Shown: positions 27,078-35,799, counted from the first letter of the stretch. The stretch: DNA of 64,000 bases from an uncultured Oscillospiraceae bacterium (GCA_910588045.1 CAJUPS010000003.1:60270-124269); one strand, 5' to 3'. The notes: generated by a model not told the origin, from the sequence alone. Numbers and translations: made by a program.

Positions 27078-27116
27078 GTAATAGAGGAGCACAGTCAAGT
27101 GGGAGGAGGTATTGAT

Positions 27117-27332
27117 ATGTCAATCACTGCGACGGAATTGAAGGCTAACCTGGGAAAATATCTGCTGCTTGCAGCATCGGAGGACATTTTTATCACTCGC
27201 AACGGGAAGGTCGTGGCCCGGCTTACTTCGCCATATCAGGACAAACTTGATGCGGTAGATGCCCTATTTGGCAGCATTCCTGCGACAATGACGCTGGAGG
27301 AGGCCCGGGAGGAGCGGCTGGGGAAGATATGA
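27117..27332 (+). CDS. Phd/YefM-type antitoxin
   Basis: This 71-residue protein has the Phd/YefM N-terminal DNA-binding fold (SITATELKANLGKYLLLA, then IFITRNGKVVARL) and a short C-terminal toxin-binding helix rich in Glu. GGGAGGAGG lies eight bases before the ATG. Its stop overlaps the PIN-domain toxin start by four bases. It would neutralise that toxin and repress the promoter that carries the GGACGATTT repeats. Confidence 0.85.
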   Translation: MSITATELKANLGKYLLLAASEDIFITRNGKVVARLTSPYQDKLDAVDALFGSIPATMTLEEAREERLGKI

Positions 27333-27766
27333 AAGTGTTAATTGATACCTGTGTGGCGATAGACTTTCTTCAAAAGCGGGAACCCTTTGCGGATGACGCA
27401 CTCCGTATCTTTCGTGCGGCGGCCAGCGAATTATTTGCCGGCTATATCACCGCTAAGTCTGCCACAGACATCTATTATATCAGTCACAGGTGTACCCACA
27501 GCGATGTGGAATCCCGAAAAAACCTGCGTGCGTTGCTGACGATAGTTGGTATGCTGGACAGTGCGGCAATAGATGTCCTGCAATCACTGTCCTCAGATAT
27601 TTCCGACTTTGAGGATGCTGTTATGGTCGAGACTGCGAAACGAGCCTCTGTTGACTGTATCGTGACGCGGAATCAAAAGGACTATGCCAAGTCTCCTGTT
27701 CCCGTCTTCAGTCCCAGCGAATTTCTGGAACATCTTATGTCCTCCGGCGAGGAACCTTTGGAATAG
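27329..27766 (+). CDS. VapC-type PIN-domain toxin
   Basis: This 145-residue PIN-domain ribonuclease has the N-terminal MKVLIDTC motif with Asp6, a central acidic DFEDAV motif, and the C-terminal IVTRNQKDY segment typical of VapC. The family cleaves tRNA or rRNA using divalent metal held by these acids. It is coupled to the antitoxin gene by an ATGA overlap. A strong hairpin follows between it and the convergent next gene. Confidence 0.88.
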   Translation: MKVLIDTCVAIDFLQKREPFADDALRIFRAAASELFAGYITAKSATDIYYISHRCTHSDVESRKNLRALLTIVGMLDSAAIDVLQSLSSDISDFEDAVMVETAKRASVDCIVTRNQKDYAKSPVPVFSPSEFLEHLMSSGEEPLE

Positions 27767-27786
27767 TATCGCATCATACAAGAATA

Positions 27787-27820
27787 GAAACCGCAGTCTC
27801 GTTTTTGAGGCTGCGGTTTC
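27787..27820. terminator. Bidirectional hairpin between convergent genes
   Basis: A 14-bp stem with one G-T pair, starting GAAACCGCAG (27787-27796) and closing CTGCGGTTTC (27811-27820) around GTTTTT, separates the VapC gene from the convergent gene at 27857. It could end both transcripts. Confidence 0.6.
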
Positions 27821-27856
27821 CATTGTAAGAGAGTTCTTTGTTATATCTGCCACCAG

Positions 27857-28339
27857 TCAAAATGCAATGTCTTTGTATCCAATTTCGGTGATCTTCTCGT
27901 CTACAAAGCAGACGCCTATTCCATTATCGTCAAGATCCTCTCCGCCCCATAATCTCGAAAAAAGCAGATATATGTACCGCCCATCTTCCATCATAAAATC
28001 TTCGGCAACAACAATGGTCTCCAGCTTGACTGCCTGCAAAAGAGCTTCCTTTGTTTCAATTTCCGGCCACCAAGCGGACATTTCTTCTTCGTTGTCCGGG
28101 CCATAACTAAAACGCTCTTCATTGTTGTAGTGTCCAATCAGTGCTTCAATCAGTTTTTCGTTCAAATCCGGCCACTTTTCTATAAAACATCGGAAAGCAT
28201 CCCTTTGACTTTCGGCAATCTCGTCTTCACTGTGTATCAGGATTTCCACAGAACATACGGTTCCGCCGAAGTCTAATGGGTACTCTCCATGCCAACCACC
28301 GTCCTCATGATTTATCTCGCCAAATATCTGATCTCGCAT
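27857..28339 (-). CDS. DUF6985/DUF2004-like small cytosolic protein
   Basis: This 160-residue acidic protein begins MRDQIFGEI and has the short-strand, Trp-rich look of the DUF6985/DUF2004 group, whose members often sit among polymorphic-toxin immunity genes. There is no signal peptide or membrane segment. It lies 21 bases after the AAA ATPase gene in the same direction, so the two may form a unit. Function is unknown; the family assignment is from memory of similar sequences. Confidence 0.5.
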   Translation of the reverse strand: MRDQIFGEINHEDGGWHGEYPLDFGGTVCSVEILIHSEDEIAESQRDAFRCFIEKWPDLNEKLIEALIGHYNNEERFSYGPDNEEEMSAWWPEIETKEALLQAVKLETIVVAEDFMMEDGRYIYLLFSRLWGGEDLDDNGIGVCFVDEKITEIGYKDIAF

Positions 28340-28360
28340 AATATATCTCCACCTTTTGTA

Positions 28361-29758
28361 TCAATTAGCAGCTTCATGTTTCCCCAGTCTTTCATCACGC
28401 AATTCTGATAAAGTCATATCCGTATGTGGAATTGCCCCCACCAGGGATTGGACGATCCCCGGCACATCCGCATCCAGGTCGGGCGTAGCACCATATTCCC
28501 CCAGCAGGTAGCCCTTGCGGATATTCTTGTTGGTGGTGGTAGAAAACTCGCTGATGCTGTATAGGGAGGAGCTTCCGCTTGTTTTGTCCTTATCCACAAA
28601 ATAGATCTGGTCTTTTCGGATCAGGCCAGCATCCAGCAATTCCGTATTGTGGGTGGTAAAAATGAGCTGCGCGTGGTTTGGGTTGGATTTCGGGTTTTGA
28701 AATTTCGAGACAATCAGTTGCATCAGCAGCGGATGTATCCGGTTCTCCAGTTCATCCACAAGTAGCACTCCACCGCAGGACAGTACATATTCAATGGCCG
28801 GGGCCAGAGCCATGAGCTGCCTTGTACCGTCTGACTCGACAGACAGCGGCAGGTCATACAGATGTGCTTGCCCCTCTTTGTCCAGGCCACGATGGAAGGA
28901 GGTGACATTCACCTCACCCATTTGCAGTTTGCGCTCGGAAACATTTGGCGCGTCAGCCAGGGCCTTTGCAAACTGCTTCAAGGCCGTTATGATACCTTCC
29001 GGAAGATCGGCCGGCAGTTGATCCACCGTTGTCAGCTCCGTGTTTTTGACCTCGAATTTCATATCCTGGATTCCCAGATCCGCCTCTATGGCGTAACGCT
29101 TGATGGCTTGCAGCATATTGGGATTTTCCGAGTGCTCGATTAGCTGGTCGGATAGGTCTGTATAATCGCGGGAAAACAGCAGGCGCTCCCGGAACCAGCG
29201 CATGGCGGACATACAGGCTTGCTCGTTCATCGTACACGCCACAGAGAAATACAGCTGATTGGGGGCTACCGCCTCACTGATCAGCTCCCTTTTTTTCTTG
29301 TCAGGCCCCTCCCGAAACTCAAAGTTCTGACCGCTGCGGGAGAAGACCATCGCCTTCTGGCCCTTTGGCGAATGGTAGAGGTATTCCTTCACAACCGCCG
29401 TTCTCGTCGCGGCAAATCCATAGATGTATTTGATGTTGTCCAGTATATAGGAAAACTCAAACGCGGTAGGCTCGTTCTGCGAGGTGTCATCCAGCAGGAA
29501 GGGCTGAACAGGAATTGGGGCGGTTTCGTGCTGTGTCCTCTGGGCGTTACAGATAAATTTCACGCCGAACCAGAAGGCACGGATCACATTCGTTTTGCCG
29601 CCCCCGTTTTTCCCAAAGAGAGCGACCGACGGCAAAAGGCCGACTGCTTTATACGGGATCAGGCATTCCTTCATCCTGCTCAGACCCATAGGCTCCATAG
29701 ACAGGCAGCCCCCGTCACGGAAAGAGCGATAATTTGAGAACTTGAATTCAATCAGCAT
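28361..29758 (-). CDS. AAA ATPase of the OLD/RloA type
   Basis: This 465-residue ATPase begins MLIEFKFSNYRSF, the hallmark start of SMC/OLD-like ATPases. It has Walker A GKNGGGKT (49-56), an ABC-like core, Walker B LLVDE with Asp335-Glu336, and a conserved His370 in TTHN. Related proteins (RloA, PARIS AriA, retron ATPases) act as sensors in phage defence, usually with a partner effector. No TOPRIM or nuclease domain is fused here, and the only neighbour is the small protein downstream. I start at the ATG at 29758, where GAGGAGG is well placed. Confidence 0.8.
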   Translation of the reverse strand: MLIEFKFSNYRSFRDGGCLSMEPMGLSRMKECLIPYKAVGLLPSVALFGKNGGGKTNVIRAFWFGVKFICNAQRTQHETAPIPVQPFLLDDTSQNEPTAFEFSYILDNIKYIYGFAATRTAVVKEYLYHSPKGQKAMVFSRSGQNFEFREGPDKKKRELISEAVAPNQLYFSVACTMNEQACMSAMRWFRERLLFSRDYTDLSDQLIEHSENPNMLQAIKRYAIEADLGIQDMKFEVKNTELTTVDQLPADLPEGIITALKQFAKALADAPNVSERKLQMGEVNVTSFHRGLDKEGQAHLYDLPLSVESDGTRQLMALAPAIEYVLSCGGVLLVDELENRIHPLLMQLIVSKFQNPKSNPNHAQLIFTTHNTELLDAGLIRKDQIYFVDKDKTSGSSSLYSISEFSTTTNKNIRKGYLLGEYGATPDLDADVPGIVQSLVGAIPHTDMTLSELRDERLGKHEAAN

Positions 29759-29779
29759 AGCAACGACCTCCTCTCTTAT

Positions 29780-29807
29780 AGTATAACCCATATTTCAATA
29801 AATGCAA
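29780..29807 (-). promoter_or_regulatory. Promoter for the AAA ATPase gene
   Basis: On the minus strand, TTGCAT (29802-29807) and TATACT (29780-29785) are 16 bp apart, about 20 bases before the ATG at 29758. Confidence 0.55.
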
Positions 29808-30000
29808 TCGAAAAAATGAAATTATCACATTATTTTGCTTTAATTTTTTCACAAGGGGGGGAGATTTGCTCAATCAGGATGGCCTTCCAGATTCCTGCTA
29901 AAGGCGGTCTGCGGCACCAAAATAGTTTTTAATTCATGTCAAACTTTTTATAAGTTTACGCACAAATTGATTTTAATTTCAAACAGGAGGTAATCAAACC

Positions 30001-30327
30001 ATGGCATCTTCAACCAAACAACTATACCTGTTCCTGACCGCCTGCTCCGGCAACTGGAGGAACACCGTTCATATCTCCTGCCAGGGAGAAACAGACAACC
30101 CCGGCTATCTGCTGGCGGCCGACTGGGGCGGCCAGCCGGTGATCCTGCCGGTCCAGCGGTTCTATGAGCTGACAGGCGTGCAGATCGACCCGGCTGAGTG
30201 CTGCGGTCAACTCACCGAAGCGGGCTTTGAGGCCCTATATGCCCAATATCTGCTCTGGCAATGTCCCTCGGCAGAGGGCCATCCCCTGCGGCAGCTTTGT
30301 GAGGCCAATATGGAAACAGCGCCGTGA
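30001..30327 (+). CDS. Small ICE protein of unknown function
   Basis: I do not recognise this 108-residue protein. It has no signal peptide or membrane segment; the N-terminal half is strand-rich and aromatic and the C-terminal half is helical with three cysteines. Its GC-rich codon use matches the transfer backbone rather than the neighbouring cassettes, so it is probably a backbone gene stranded between insertions. ACAGGAGG lies about ten bases before the ATG, and an AT-rich 200-base stretch precedes it. Confidence 0.6.
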   Translation: MASSTKQLYLFLTACSGNWRNTVHISCQGETDNPGYLLAADWGGQPVILPVQRFYELTGVQIDPAECCGQLTEAGFEALYAQYLLWQCPSAEGHPLRQLCEANMETAP

Positions 30328-30358
30328 CCCTGCCTCCAAGGGTTGCGGCGCTGTTTTG
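30315..30358 (+). terminator. Terminator overlapping the stop codon
   Basis: A 10-bp stem, AACAGCGCCG (30315-30324) with CGGCGCTGTT (30346-30355), is followed by TTG. The left arm lies inside the last codons of the small ICE gene. Confidence 0.6.
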
Positions 30359-30548
30359 TATGAGAGGGGAGCGGGGCCGCTCAATTCCGAAAGAAGATCA
30401 GGAACCGGTGCGGCAGAGAAGTTGGAGTTACGGGCCGGTTTCAAATCCTGCTTTTGCTATGCGCTCTGAAATCCAGTTGAGAAGCCTTTAGGACTGTTTA
30501 GCAACTTCCGTTCCGCCGTAGTGACATTGTTGGAAAAAGGATTTAGAA
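30359..30548. other. Gap with no visible gene
   Basis: About 190 bases hold no supported gene, promoter or RNA. The stretch joins the backbone gene at 30001 to the BlaR1/BlaI cassette and may include the insertion scar. Confidence 0.4.
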
Positions 30549-30590
30549 AACAGCCCCGCAGCTCTGTATCCAGAGGGCTGCGGGGCTGTT
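30549..30590. repeat. Hairpin repeat, copy 1
   Basis: A 17-bp stem beginning AACAGCCCCGCAGCTCT and closing with its complement (one G-T pair) encloses an eight-base loop. On the minus strand it is followed by TTTTC, so it can terminate the BlaR1 transcript. A near-identical hairpin in the same orientation lies at 33613, on the other side of the cassette. Confidence 0.75.
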
Positions 30591-30674
30591 CTGTGCGGGG
30601 AGTAGAACCGCGCATATTAGGTCTTTTGGCATAGATCATCTACCCCAAAAGCTGCTGTTTGCGTTTTGAGAGGT

Positions 30675-33155
30675 CTATACTTCCCCAAGCATACTGAGCA
30701 GCAAATAGATAGCTGGTTGATGCGTTTCAATCCATTCCATATCATGCTGCTTTCCAACGAATATTGCGGCATCTTTCCACGCATCAAAGTATTCCTGTCC
30801 GGTTTCTGCATCGTAATTAAGCTGAGCTTCCGGTGCTAAATCATCAAGAACGGCTCTCATAATATGCCCGCGCAAATCAGTTTGACCGCCGTTCAAAAAC
30901 TCGGCAAAGCAGTACTTCAAGGTATACCGGCCATAGTATGTTAGTTCCCGGTACTCGATGGGGTGTTCCTTGATATAATCCCCCGGATTTGAGGACAATG
31001 CGGGGCCGCTGCAAATCGTCTCAATGAGCGACCCAATCACCTTATTGGTATCCAGTCCGGTAGACGCTATTGCCTGGGCATAGCACTCCTGTGTCTGCTG
31101 AAGGATAAACTTCTGGCTGTTCAAGCCGTCGTCAACAATGTGCGTGGGGAACTTTTCCCGTATGTCCTGGGCATAGTAGCTGCCGTCTTTGGGTTCCCAA
31201 TATTCCTCCAGTGTAAGAGTGCCGGACGGGTCTTCCCGCAGTGTGATGACAACAGGGATATGGCTGCCGCGGACTGTTTTCAAGCCATTGTCCGTGACCC
31301 TATATTCCTCATAGAGCGCCCAGCCGTAGTGAATATATTCTGAAAAGTCACTTCCATCCACAACAACACAGGCAAGCTCTGCAAAACTAGCACAGGATAC
31401 AAGGCCGGTTGGGTCTGCGGAACGATTATGCTTCAGGATCGCCTGACGGATCGCGGCCTGTTCTTCGGAGATTGTTGTATCGGCTGCGTCCGGCCCAACA
31501 GTGGTTGGCGTATCTTCCTCTCCACCGGAACCCATCGAAACGCCATCCAGCCCCAACATGGTACGAATGTTGTTGATGTATTCCGGGTCTTTCACCATGT
31601 CCTCCGTGACCAAATAACTGGAAGCGGGATTCCCCCATAGGATCACAAAAATATTTTCGTCCTCTATCTCATAGGTGGACAGTATCAGCGCCATTTCCGC
31701 CGCTGAAGCGCCCTTCAAGGCCATCAGCTCCTCCAGCGTTTTCTCCCGGTTGGTTCCCTGCATTAACCCAAAACGGTAGTCATTTTCGGCCATTTGCCAG
31801 ACATAGACCTCCAGCCCCTTGAAGGTTCCAAGTTCAAAGTATTCCGGGTATTTAACCCGCAACCCATCTATTGTACTTTGGTCAGAGGAAACCGCAGCTG
31901 AAATACGAACATTGACATTCTTTACTTCCACATAAACAACTTTATCCTCATCGGTGTTGTTTTGCACATTCACGCCGATTTTGAACCAACCGCCTTTTTC
32001 GGCCTCCAACTTCACAGGCATCCCCGGCGTCAGGTAAGTTGGCTCGTCATAGGCGGTTTCCGTTCTTACCTCTACCGGTTTCAAAGATACCTCTGTATCT
32101 CCAAGCCCATCACCGGATGCTACAATGATATAATTTCCCAGTGGAGAAACTTCTTCATCAGCATATACGACCGGTTCCTGGCTCCCAGCTGGAACTACAA
32201 TCCTAAGACCGAAACTATCCTGTTTTGGATTCGTCGCAAAGCACACCGTCACCACCGCGTAGGCAACGACAGCCACGGCAATGACCCAAAACGCTGGTTT
32301 TTTGTAATTCAGCACATTTTTCACCCTCTCTTTTACGCCAACTTCTCCAAAAGCCAGCGGGCAGATTGTGACCAGCCGCCGCTGGGTGCTGCACTCCAGC
32401 AGGGCGGTGGAGTAGTGTTTCTTTCCATCCAGATCCATCTGCCGGATAACCTTTTCATCACAGGCCAGCTCAATGTCCCGACACAGCAGCACATAAGCCA
32501 CCCAGCACAGAGGGTTGAACCAGTGAACCGTCAGAACCAGAAAGCCCAGCGGTTTCCACCAGTGGTCACGCCTTGTCAGATGCGCCTTTTCATGGGCAAT
32601 CACTGGCTCCATGGACACAGCGTCCATGCTGGAGGGCAGATAGATTTTGGGCCGAACCAGTCCCAGGATAAACGGGGATTTTACATGGTCGCACAGAAAG
32701 ATATTTCCCTCATAGGGCGCTCTTTCCGCAACGCTCCGGCGTACCCGCACATAAGTGATGACTGCATACAGCAGCATAGCGGCGATCCCAATGAGCCAGA
32801 TCACCGACACAATAAATGTCCAGACATAGAGCGGGTTGACACTAGCAGCCGGGTTCGGCGCAAAGGTTTCGCCAAGAACAGGATTGACCGCGTTGTTGAT
32901 GGCGGGGATGCCACTATTGATGGAGGGCGTTTCATACTGGATGTTATGGGCATTAAAGGTCTCGGCGCTGGGGATCAGGCTTAACGTGCTCTCAAAGGAA
33001 AAGGGAACCACCAGCCGCACAGCGACAATGCCCCACAAAAGGACGGCAATCCATTTCGGCGCCTTTTTCACCACGAGCCGGAGCAACACCACCGCCAGAA
33101 TCAGCCAGCTTGCGGCAATGCTCATGTTCAGGATTTTCAGGAATAGATCGCCCAT
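30675..33155 (-). CDS. BlaR1/MecR1-like M56 membrane metallopeptidase
   Basis: This 826-residue membrane protein has four N-terminal hydrophobic segments and an M56 zinc peptidase loop with H188-E-K-A-H192, followed by FNPLCW and a second acidic motif (IELACDEKV). In BlaR1/MecR1 the loop is activated by a sensor domain and cuts the BlaI repressor. The roughly 500-residue outer region here does not show the penicillin-binding SxxK motif of classical BlaR1; it has low-complexity and DUF4829-like alpha/beta stretches. The signal sensed is therefore unknown. It starts two bases after the BlaI-type repressor gene (an upstream GTG is possible). Confidence 0.85.
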   Translation of the reverse strand: MGDLFLKILNMSIAASWLILAVVLLRLVVKKAPKWIAVLLWGIVAVRLVVPFSFESTLSLIPSAETFNAHNIQYETPSINSGIPAINNAVNPVLGETFAPNPAASVNPLYVWTFIVSVIWLIGIAAMLLYAVITYVRVRRSVAERAPYEGNIFLCDHVKSPFILGLVRPKIYLPSSMDAVSMEPVIAHEKAHLTRRDHWWKPLGFLVLTVHWFNPLCWVAYVLLCRDIELACDEKVIRQMDLDGKKHYSTALLECSTQRRLVTICPLAFGEVGVKERVKNVLNYKKPAFWVIAVAVVAYAVVTVCFATNPKQDSFGLRIVVPAGSQEPVVYADEEVSPLGNYIIVASGDGLGDTEVSLKPVEVRTETAYDEPTYLTPGMPVKLEAEKGGWFKIGVNVQNNTDEDKVVYVEVKNVNVRISAAVSSDQSTIDGLRVKYPEYFELGTFKGLEVYVWQMAENDYRFGLMQGTNREKTLEELMALKGASAAEMALILSTYEIEDENIFVILWGNPASSYLVTEDMVKDPEYINNIRTMLGLDGVSMGSGGEEDTPTTVGPDAADTTISEEQAAIRQAILKHNRSADPTGLVSCASFAELACVVVDGSDFSEYIHYGWALYEEYRVTDNGLKTVRGSHIPVVITLREDPSGTLTLEEYWEPKDGSYYAQDIREKFPTHIVDDGLNSQKFILQQTQECYAQAIASTGLDTNKVIGSLIETICSGPALSSNPGDYIKEHPIEYRELTYYGRYTLKYCFAEFLNGGQTDLRGHIMRAVLDDLAPEAQLNYDAETGQEYFDAWKDAAIFVGKQHDMEWIETHQPAIYLLLSMLGEV

Positions 33156-33156
33156 A

Positions 33157-33516
33157 TTATTCACCTGCCTTGTCGATCAACTCACGAATCTTGGTAATTT
33201 CCTCGGCGGTCAGCTTCTTTTCGCTAGTAAACGCGGCGAGAAAAGCGGGGAGCGAACCAGCAAAGGTTTCATCCACATACTTTTTGCTATGACGGGCATA
33301 AAACTCCTGCCGGGACAAGAGAGAAGTCACCACGCCGTTATTGTTTTGAAACAGGCCCTTGTCGCAGAGCCGGCGCAGTACCGTATGTGTGGTTGTCCGC
33401 TTCCAGGTGAGTTCCGCCGCGGCCAGCTTTATAAGCTCGGCGGATGTCACCGGCTCTCTCTCCCAGATGATGTCCGCAAAGCGGGCCTCCACAGCCCCTA
33501 ATTGAATTTCTGCCAT
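33157..33516 (-). CDS. BlaI/MecI/CopY-family repressor
   Basis: This 119-residue winged-helix repressor has the family core VTSAELIKLAAAELTWKRTTTHTVLRRL, which contains the recognition helix, and a C-terminal dimerisation helix pair. BlaI proteins bind TACA/TGTA dyads and are inactivated by cleavage by their M56 partner, encoded directly downstream. Two matching dyads overlap its promoter. There is no beta-lactamase or other obvious target gene in the operon, so the pair may regulate itself or distant genes. Confidence 0.9.
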   Translation of the reverse strand: MAEIQLGAVEARFADIIWEREPVTSAELIKLAAAELTWKRTTTHTVLRRLCDKGLFQNNNGVVTSLLSRQEFYARHSKKYVDETFAGSLPAFLAAFTSEKKLTAEEITKIRELIDKAGE

Positions 33517-33532
33517 AAGTACAGCCTCCTGT

Positions 33533-33584
33533 CTACACAGTGTAGTCTCATATACAGACTACACTGTGTAGGCGCATTTGTCAA
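33533..33584 (-). promoter_or_regulatory. BlaI-type promoter with two dyad operators
   Basis: On the minus strand, TTGACA (33579-33584) and TAGTCT (33556-33561) are 17 bp apart. Two 13-bp palindromes, CTACACAGTGTAG (33533-33545) and CTACACTGTGTAG (33559-33571), are centred 26 bp apart. One lies between the promoter boxes and touches the -10, and the other lies just downstream. This fits repression by the adjacent BlaI-type protein. Confidence 0.85.
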
Positions 33585-33612
33585 GAGCCTTTTTCCCAAA
33601 GGGTATTTATAA

Positions 33613-33660
33613 CACAGCCCCGCAGCTCTGTACTCACAGGGCTGCGGGGCTGTGCGTTTT
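33613..33660. repeat. Hairpin repeat, copy 2
   Basis: A 19-bp stem with one G-T pair (33613-33631 with 33636-33654) and the loop ACTC is followed by TTTT on the plus strand. It shares the core CAGCCCCGCAGCTCTGTA and its mate with the hairpin at 30549. The two copies flank the BlaI/BlaR1 cassette as direct repeats about 3.06 kb apart. Confidence 0.75.
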
Positions 33661-33814
33661 TGGACGGAATGCGGAACGATTACCGTGGGGTCACTTGCCT
33701 CTCGATACTTTCTATATATCGACGCTGGCAAAATCTCACAAAATTTTTCTGCAAAATTTGAGAGCACAGAAAAAGCCTGCCCGCCTTCCATAGAGAGCGG
33801 ACAGGCATTAGACA

Positions 33815-34378
33815 CTAAAGACTGGAAACCAACTCATATTTCAGGGATGTTCTCAGCGCCAGGTATGCGGGAGAAACATATTCTTTATGCCTCCATTCTT
33901 TTTCCTGTAGGTAACTGCTATCACGGGTGCTGATAATATAATCGGTTAATTCTGTATATGGCGCTACCTTTTTTACTGTACGGGCAAGCCTGTTATAAAC
34001 TTTCGTCAGGCACTCTGGTCTGGGAATATACTCCCCGCTTTCATCATAGTATCCAGAAATTGCAAACAACCGGCTTCGAGTTATTTTCTTCATTTCTTCG
34101 TAAACCAACGAAAAACCTGCTTCTATTATCGTATTACCAGCAGCGTTATATCCGGCTATATTCCCATCTTGAAATGGTATCTGCTGCCCCATCAATGCAC
34201 CCGCTTCTGGCAGGTAGAAGTAATAACGATGCTGATTTTCTGTAACAATGTCCAGCGTCTGCCCATAAATCAGCTTTTCAGAAACGGGTTTGATAATGAC
34301 GCAACCACAATCTAATGCCGCCTGTGCGATCTGAAAAAAATCTGTGTATCCCAACCAATAATTGATTTGCTTACCCAC
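33815..34378 (-). CDS. Uncharacterised cytosolic protein
   Basis: I do not recognise this 187-residue protein. It is soluble, aromatic and mixed alpha/beta, with no catalytic motif that I can name. GAGGGG is nine bases before a GTG at 34378, which I prefer to the upstream ATG at 34420 inside the previous gene. It closes a four-gene minus-strand run with DUF1801, DUF2200 and ankyrin proteins, all accessory genes of lower GC content. Confidence 0.55.
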   Translation of the reverse strand: MGKQINYWLGYTDFFQIAQAALDCGCVIIKPVSEKLIYGQTLDIVTENQHRYYFYLPEAGALMGQQIPFQDGNIAGYNAAGNTIIEAGFSLVYEEMKKITRSRLFAISGYYDESGEYIPRPECLTKVYNRLARTVKKVAPYTELTDYIISTRDSSYLQEKEWRHKEYVSPAYLALRTSLKYELVSSL

Positions 34379-34391
34379 GTTTAAGTTCCCC

Positions 34392-34793
34392 TCAGTTATT
34401 CTCCTCGCACCACTTCGCAATCTCCCAAATCAGTTCTAGCGGGAGCGGCTTGCTGTACGGGAGCTGGATCGTGCCCTTGCTGGTCTTGTACTCCGTCAGC
34501 CGGGTAGCAAACGCCTCCACGGCCTCCGGACCGGGGTACAGGCCGACGTGCCGCTTGGAGGCCGCGAACTGGATCAGATTGCGGCCCTTCCAGTAGGTGG
34601 GCATACTCCAGGAGATTTTCTCCCTGGCCTCCGGGATGCTGGCCTTGATGGCGGCGTTGATCTGCCGTAGATAGTCCTGCACCTCCTCCGGCTGGGCGGC
34701 GATATACTCCTCAATCGTTGCCGGAGGCTTTCCGCAGTAGTGGCTCTGCTCCGTGTTTTTGAATGACCGCCCGCACTTGGGACAAACCCACAT
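34392..34793 (-). CDS. DUF1801/YdhG-like protein with N-terminal zinc motif
   Basis: This 133-residue protein starts with CPKC...H-Y-C, a probable zinc knuckle at residues 4-20. A DUF1801 domain follows (EEYIAAQPEEVQDYLRQI...KISWSMPTYW...IQFAASKRHVGLYPG). YdhG/DUF1801 proteins have a frataxin-like fold and were proposed as iron chaperones, but the role in mobile elements is unclear. It lies 13 bases before the adjacent DUF2200 gene's end. Confidence 0.8.
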   Translation of the reverse strand: MWVCPKCGRSFKNTEQSHYCGKPPATIEEYIAAQPEEVQDYLRQINAAIKASIPEAREKISWSMPTYWKGRNLIQFAASKRHVGLYPGPEAVEAFATRLTEYKTSKGTIQLPYSKPLPLELIWEIAKWCEENN

Positions 34794-34805
34794 GGCCGCT
34801 TCCTC

Positions 34806-35156
34806 CTATTTCCGCAGAATCTTCTCCATCGGCTTCCCCTTCGCCAGCTCGTCGATCAGCTTGTCCAGGTAGCGGATCTCGCGCATGAGCGGGTCTTCCA
34901 CCTCCTCCACCCGGACGCCGCAGACCACGCCCTTGATCAGCACCCGGTTCGGGTTGGGCTGGGGTGCGTTGCGGAAAAAGTCCCCATAGCAGAGGCCGGA
35001 GGTTCGGAACGCCTCCAGCTGCTCCGGGCTGTACCCTGTCAGCCAGCAGATGACTTCATCCACCTCGGCCTTTGTCCGGCCCTTCCTGATGGCCTTATCC
35101 AGCAGAAGTCCGTACACTTTTCCAAAATTCATCTGAAAAACTTTGTCGTTGTTCAT
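34806..35156 (-). CDS. DUF2200-family protein
   Basis: This 116-residue protein matches DUF2200: the start MNNDKVFQMNFGKVY and the block VDEVICWLTGYSPEQLE are characteristic, with a helical C-terminus. The function of the family is unknown. I start at the ATG at 35156, where GGGAGTG is upstream, rather than nine bases earlier. It is upstream of the DUF1801 gene, a pairing of housekeeping-like small proteins often seen in Firmicutes accessory DNA. Confidence 0.8.
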   Translation of the reverse strand: MNNDKVFQMNFGKVYGLLLDKAIRKGRTKAEVDEVICWLTGYSPEQLEAFRTSGLCYGDFFRNAPQPNPNRVLIKGVVCGVRVEEVEDPLMREIRYLDKLIDELAKGKPMEKILRK

Positions 35157-35189
35157 ACGCTGCACACTCCCGGCGATGATAGCATGTTT

Positions 35190-35726
35190 TTACATTGATT
35201 CGCATTCTTTCACAATGTCCTTGAAACCATTCCGCCATGAGTATTCTTGCGCATAATCAAGACAAGATTTTTGGAATGTATCTTTCTTTTTATAGTCAGA
35301 ACCAGCTTGAAGGAGCATCACATATATCTCTTTCATCTCTTCTGTCGGATGCTTTGAAATAGTAATGGCATATTTCAACGGGATAGCATCAAACTTATCA
35401 GTCGCATTTACATCCATACCTGCTGAAATGAGAAGTTCGGTCTGTTTCCTAAGATGGTTAATATCGCCTTTTCTGAATCCAAAAAAGGAAACATGGAGTG
35501 CATTTCTACCATATTTTTTGTCTCTGAAATTCAGATCAATCCCATTCTCCAGCAAAAAACGGATAATTGCCAGTCGGCCCTCTGAGTTTTCAGTTGATGT
35601 TACAGCTAACTGCAAAAGGTTGAAGTTCGAGTAGGGATCAACCTCATTGATATTGCCGCTATAAAATTTTCGGAAGGCATCCCAATCACCTTCCCTTGCC
35701 GCATCAAATATATTTACAACTGTCAT
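35190..35726 (-). CDS. Ankyrin-repeat protein
   Basis: This 178-residue protein contains three to four ankyrin repeats (for example NFNLLQLAVTS, IIRFLLENGIDLN, GRNALHVSFFG, LLISAGMDVNATD, PLKYAITISKH). There is no signal peptide. Ankyrin proteins of this size are commonly found as immunity proteins beside polymorphic toxins, so this may be an orphan immunity gene, but no toxin is next to it. Confidence 0.75.
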   Translation of the reverse strand: MTVVNIFDAAREGDWDAFRKFYSGNINEVDPYSNFNLLQLAVTSTENSEGRLAIIRFLLENGIDLNFRDKKYGRNALHVSFFGFRKGDINHLRKQTELLISAGMDVNATDKFDAIPLKYAITISKHPTEEMKEIYVMLLQAGSDYKKKDTFQKSCLDYAQEYSWRNGFKDIVKECESM

Positions 35727-35799
35727 TTTGCTACCTCCAGCAGATTGTTGGCCTTATGATAGCATATTTTCTAGTCATCGTCTACTATTCATTTTGCAA

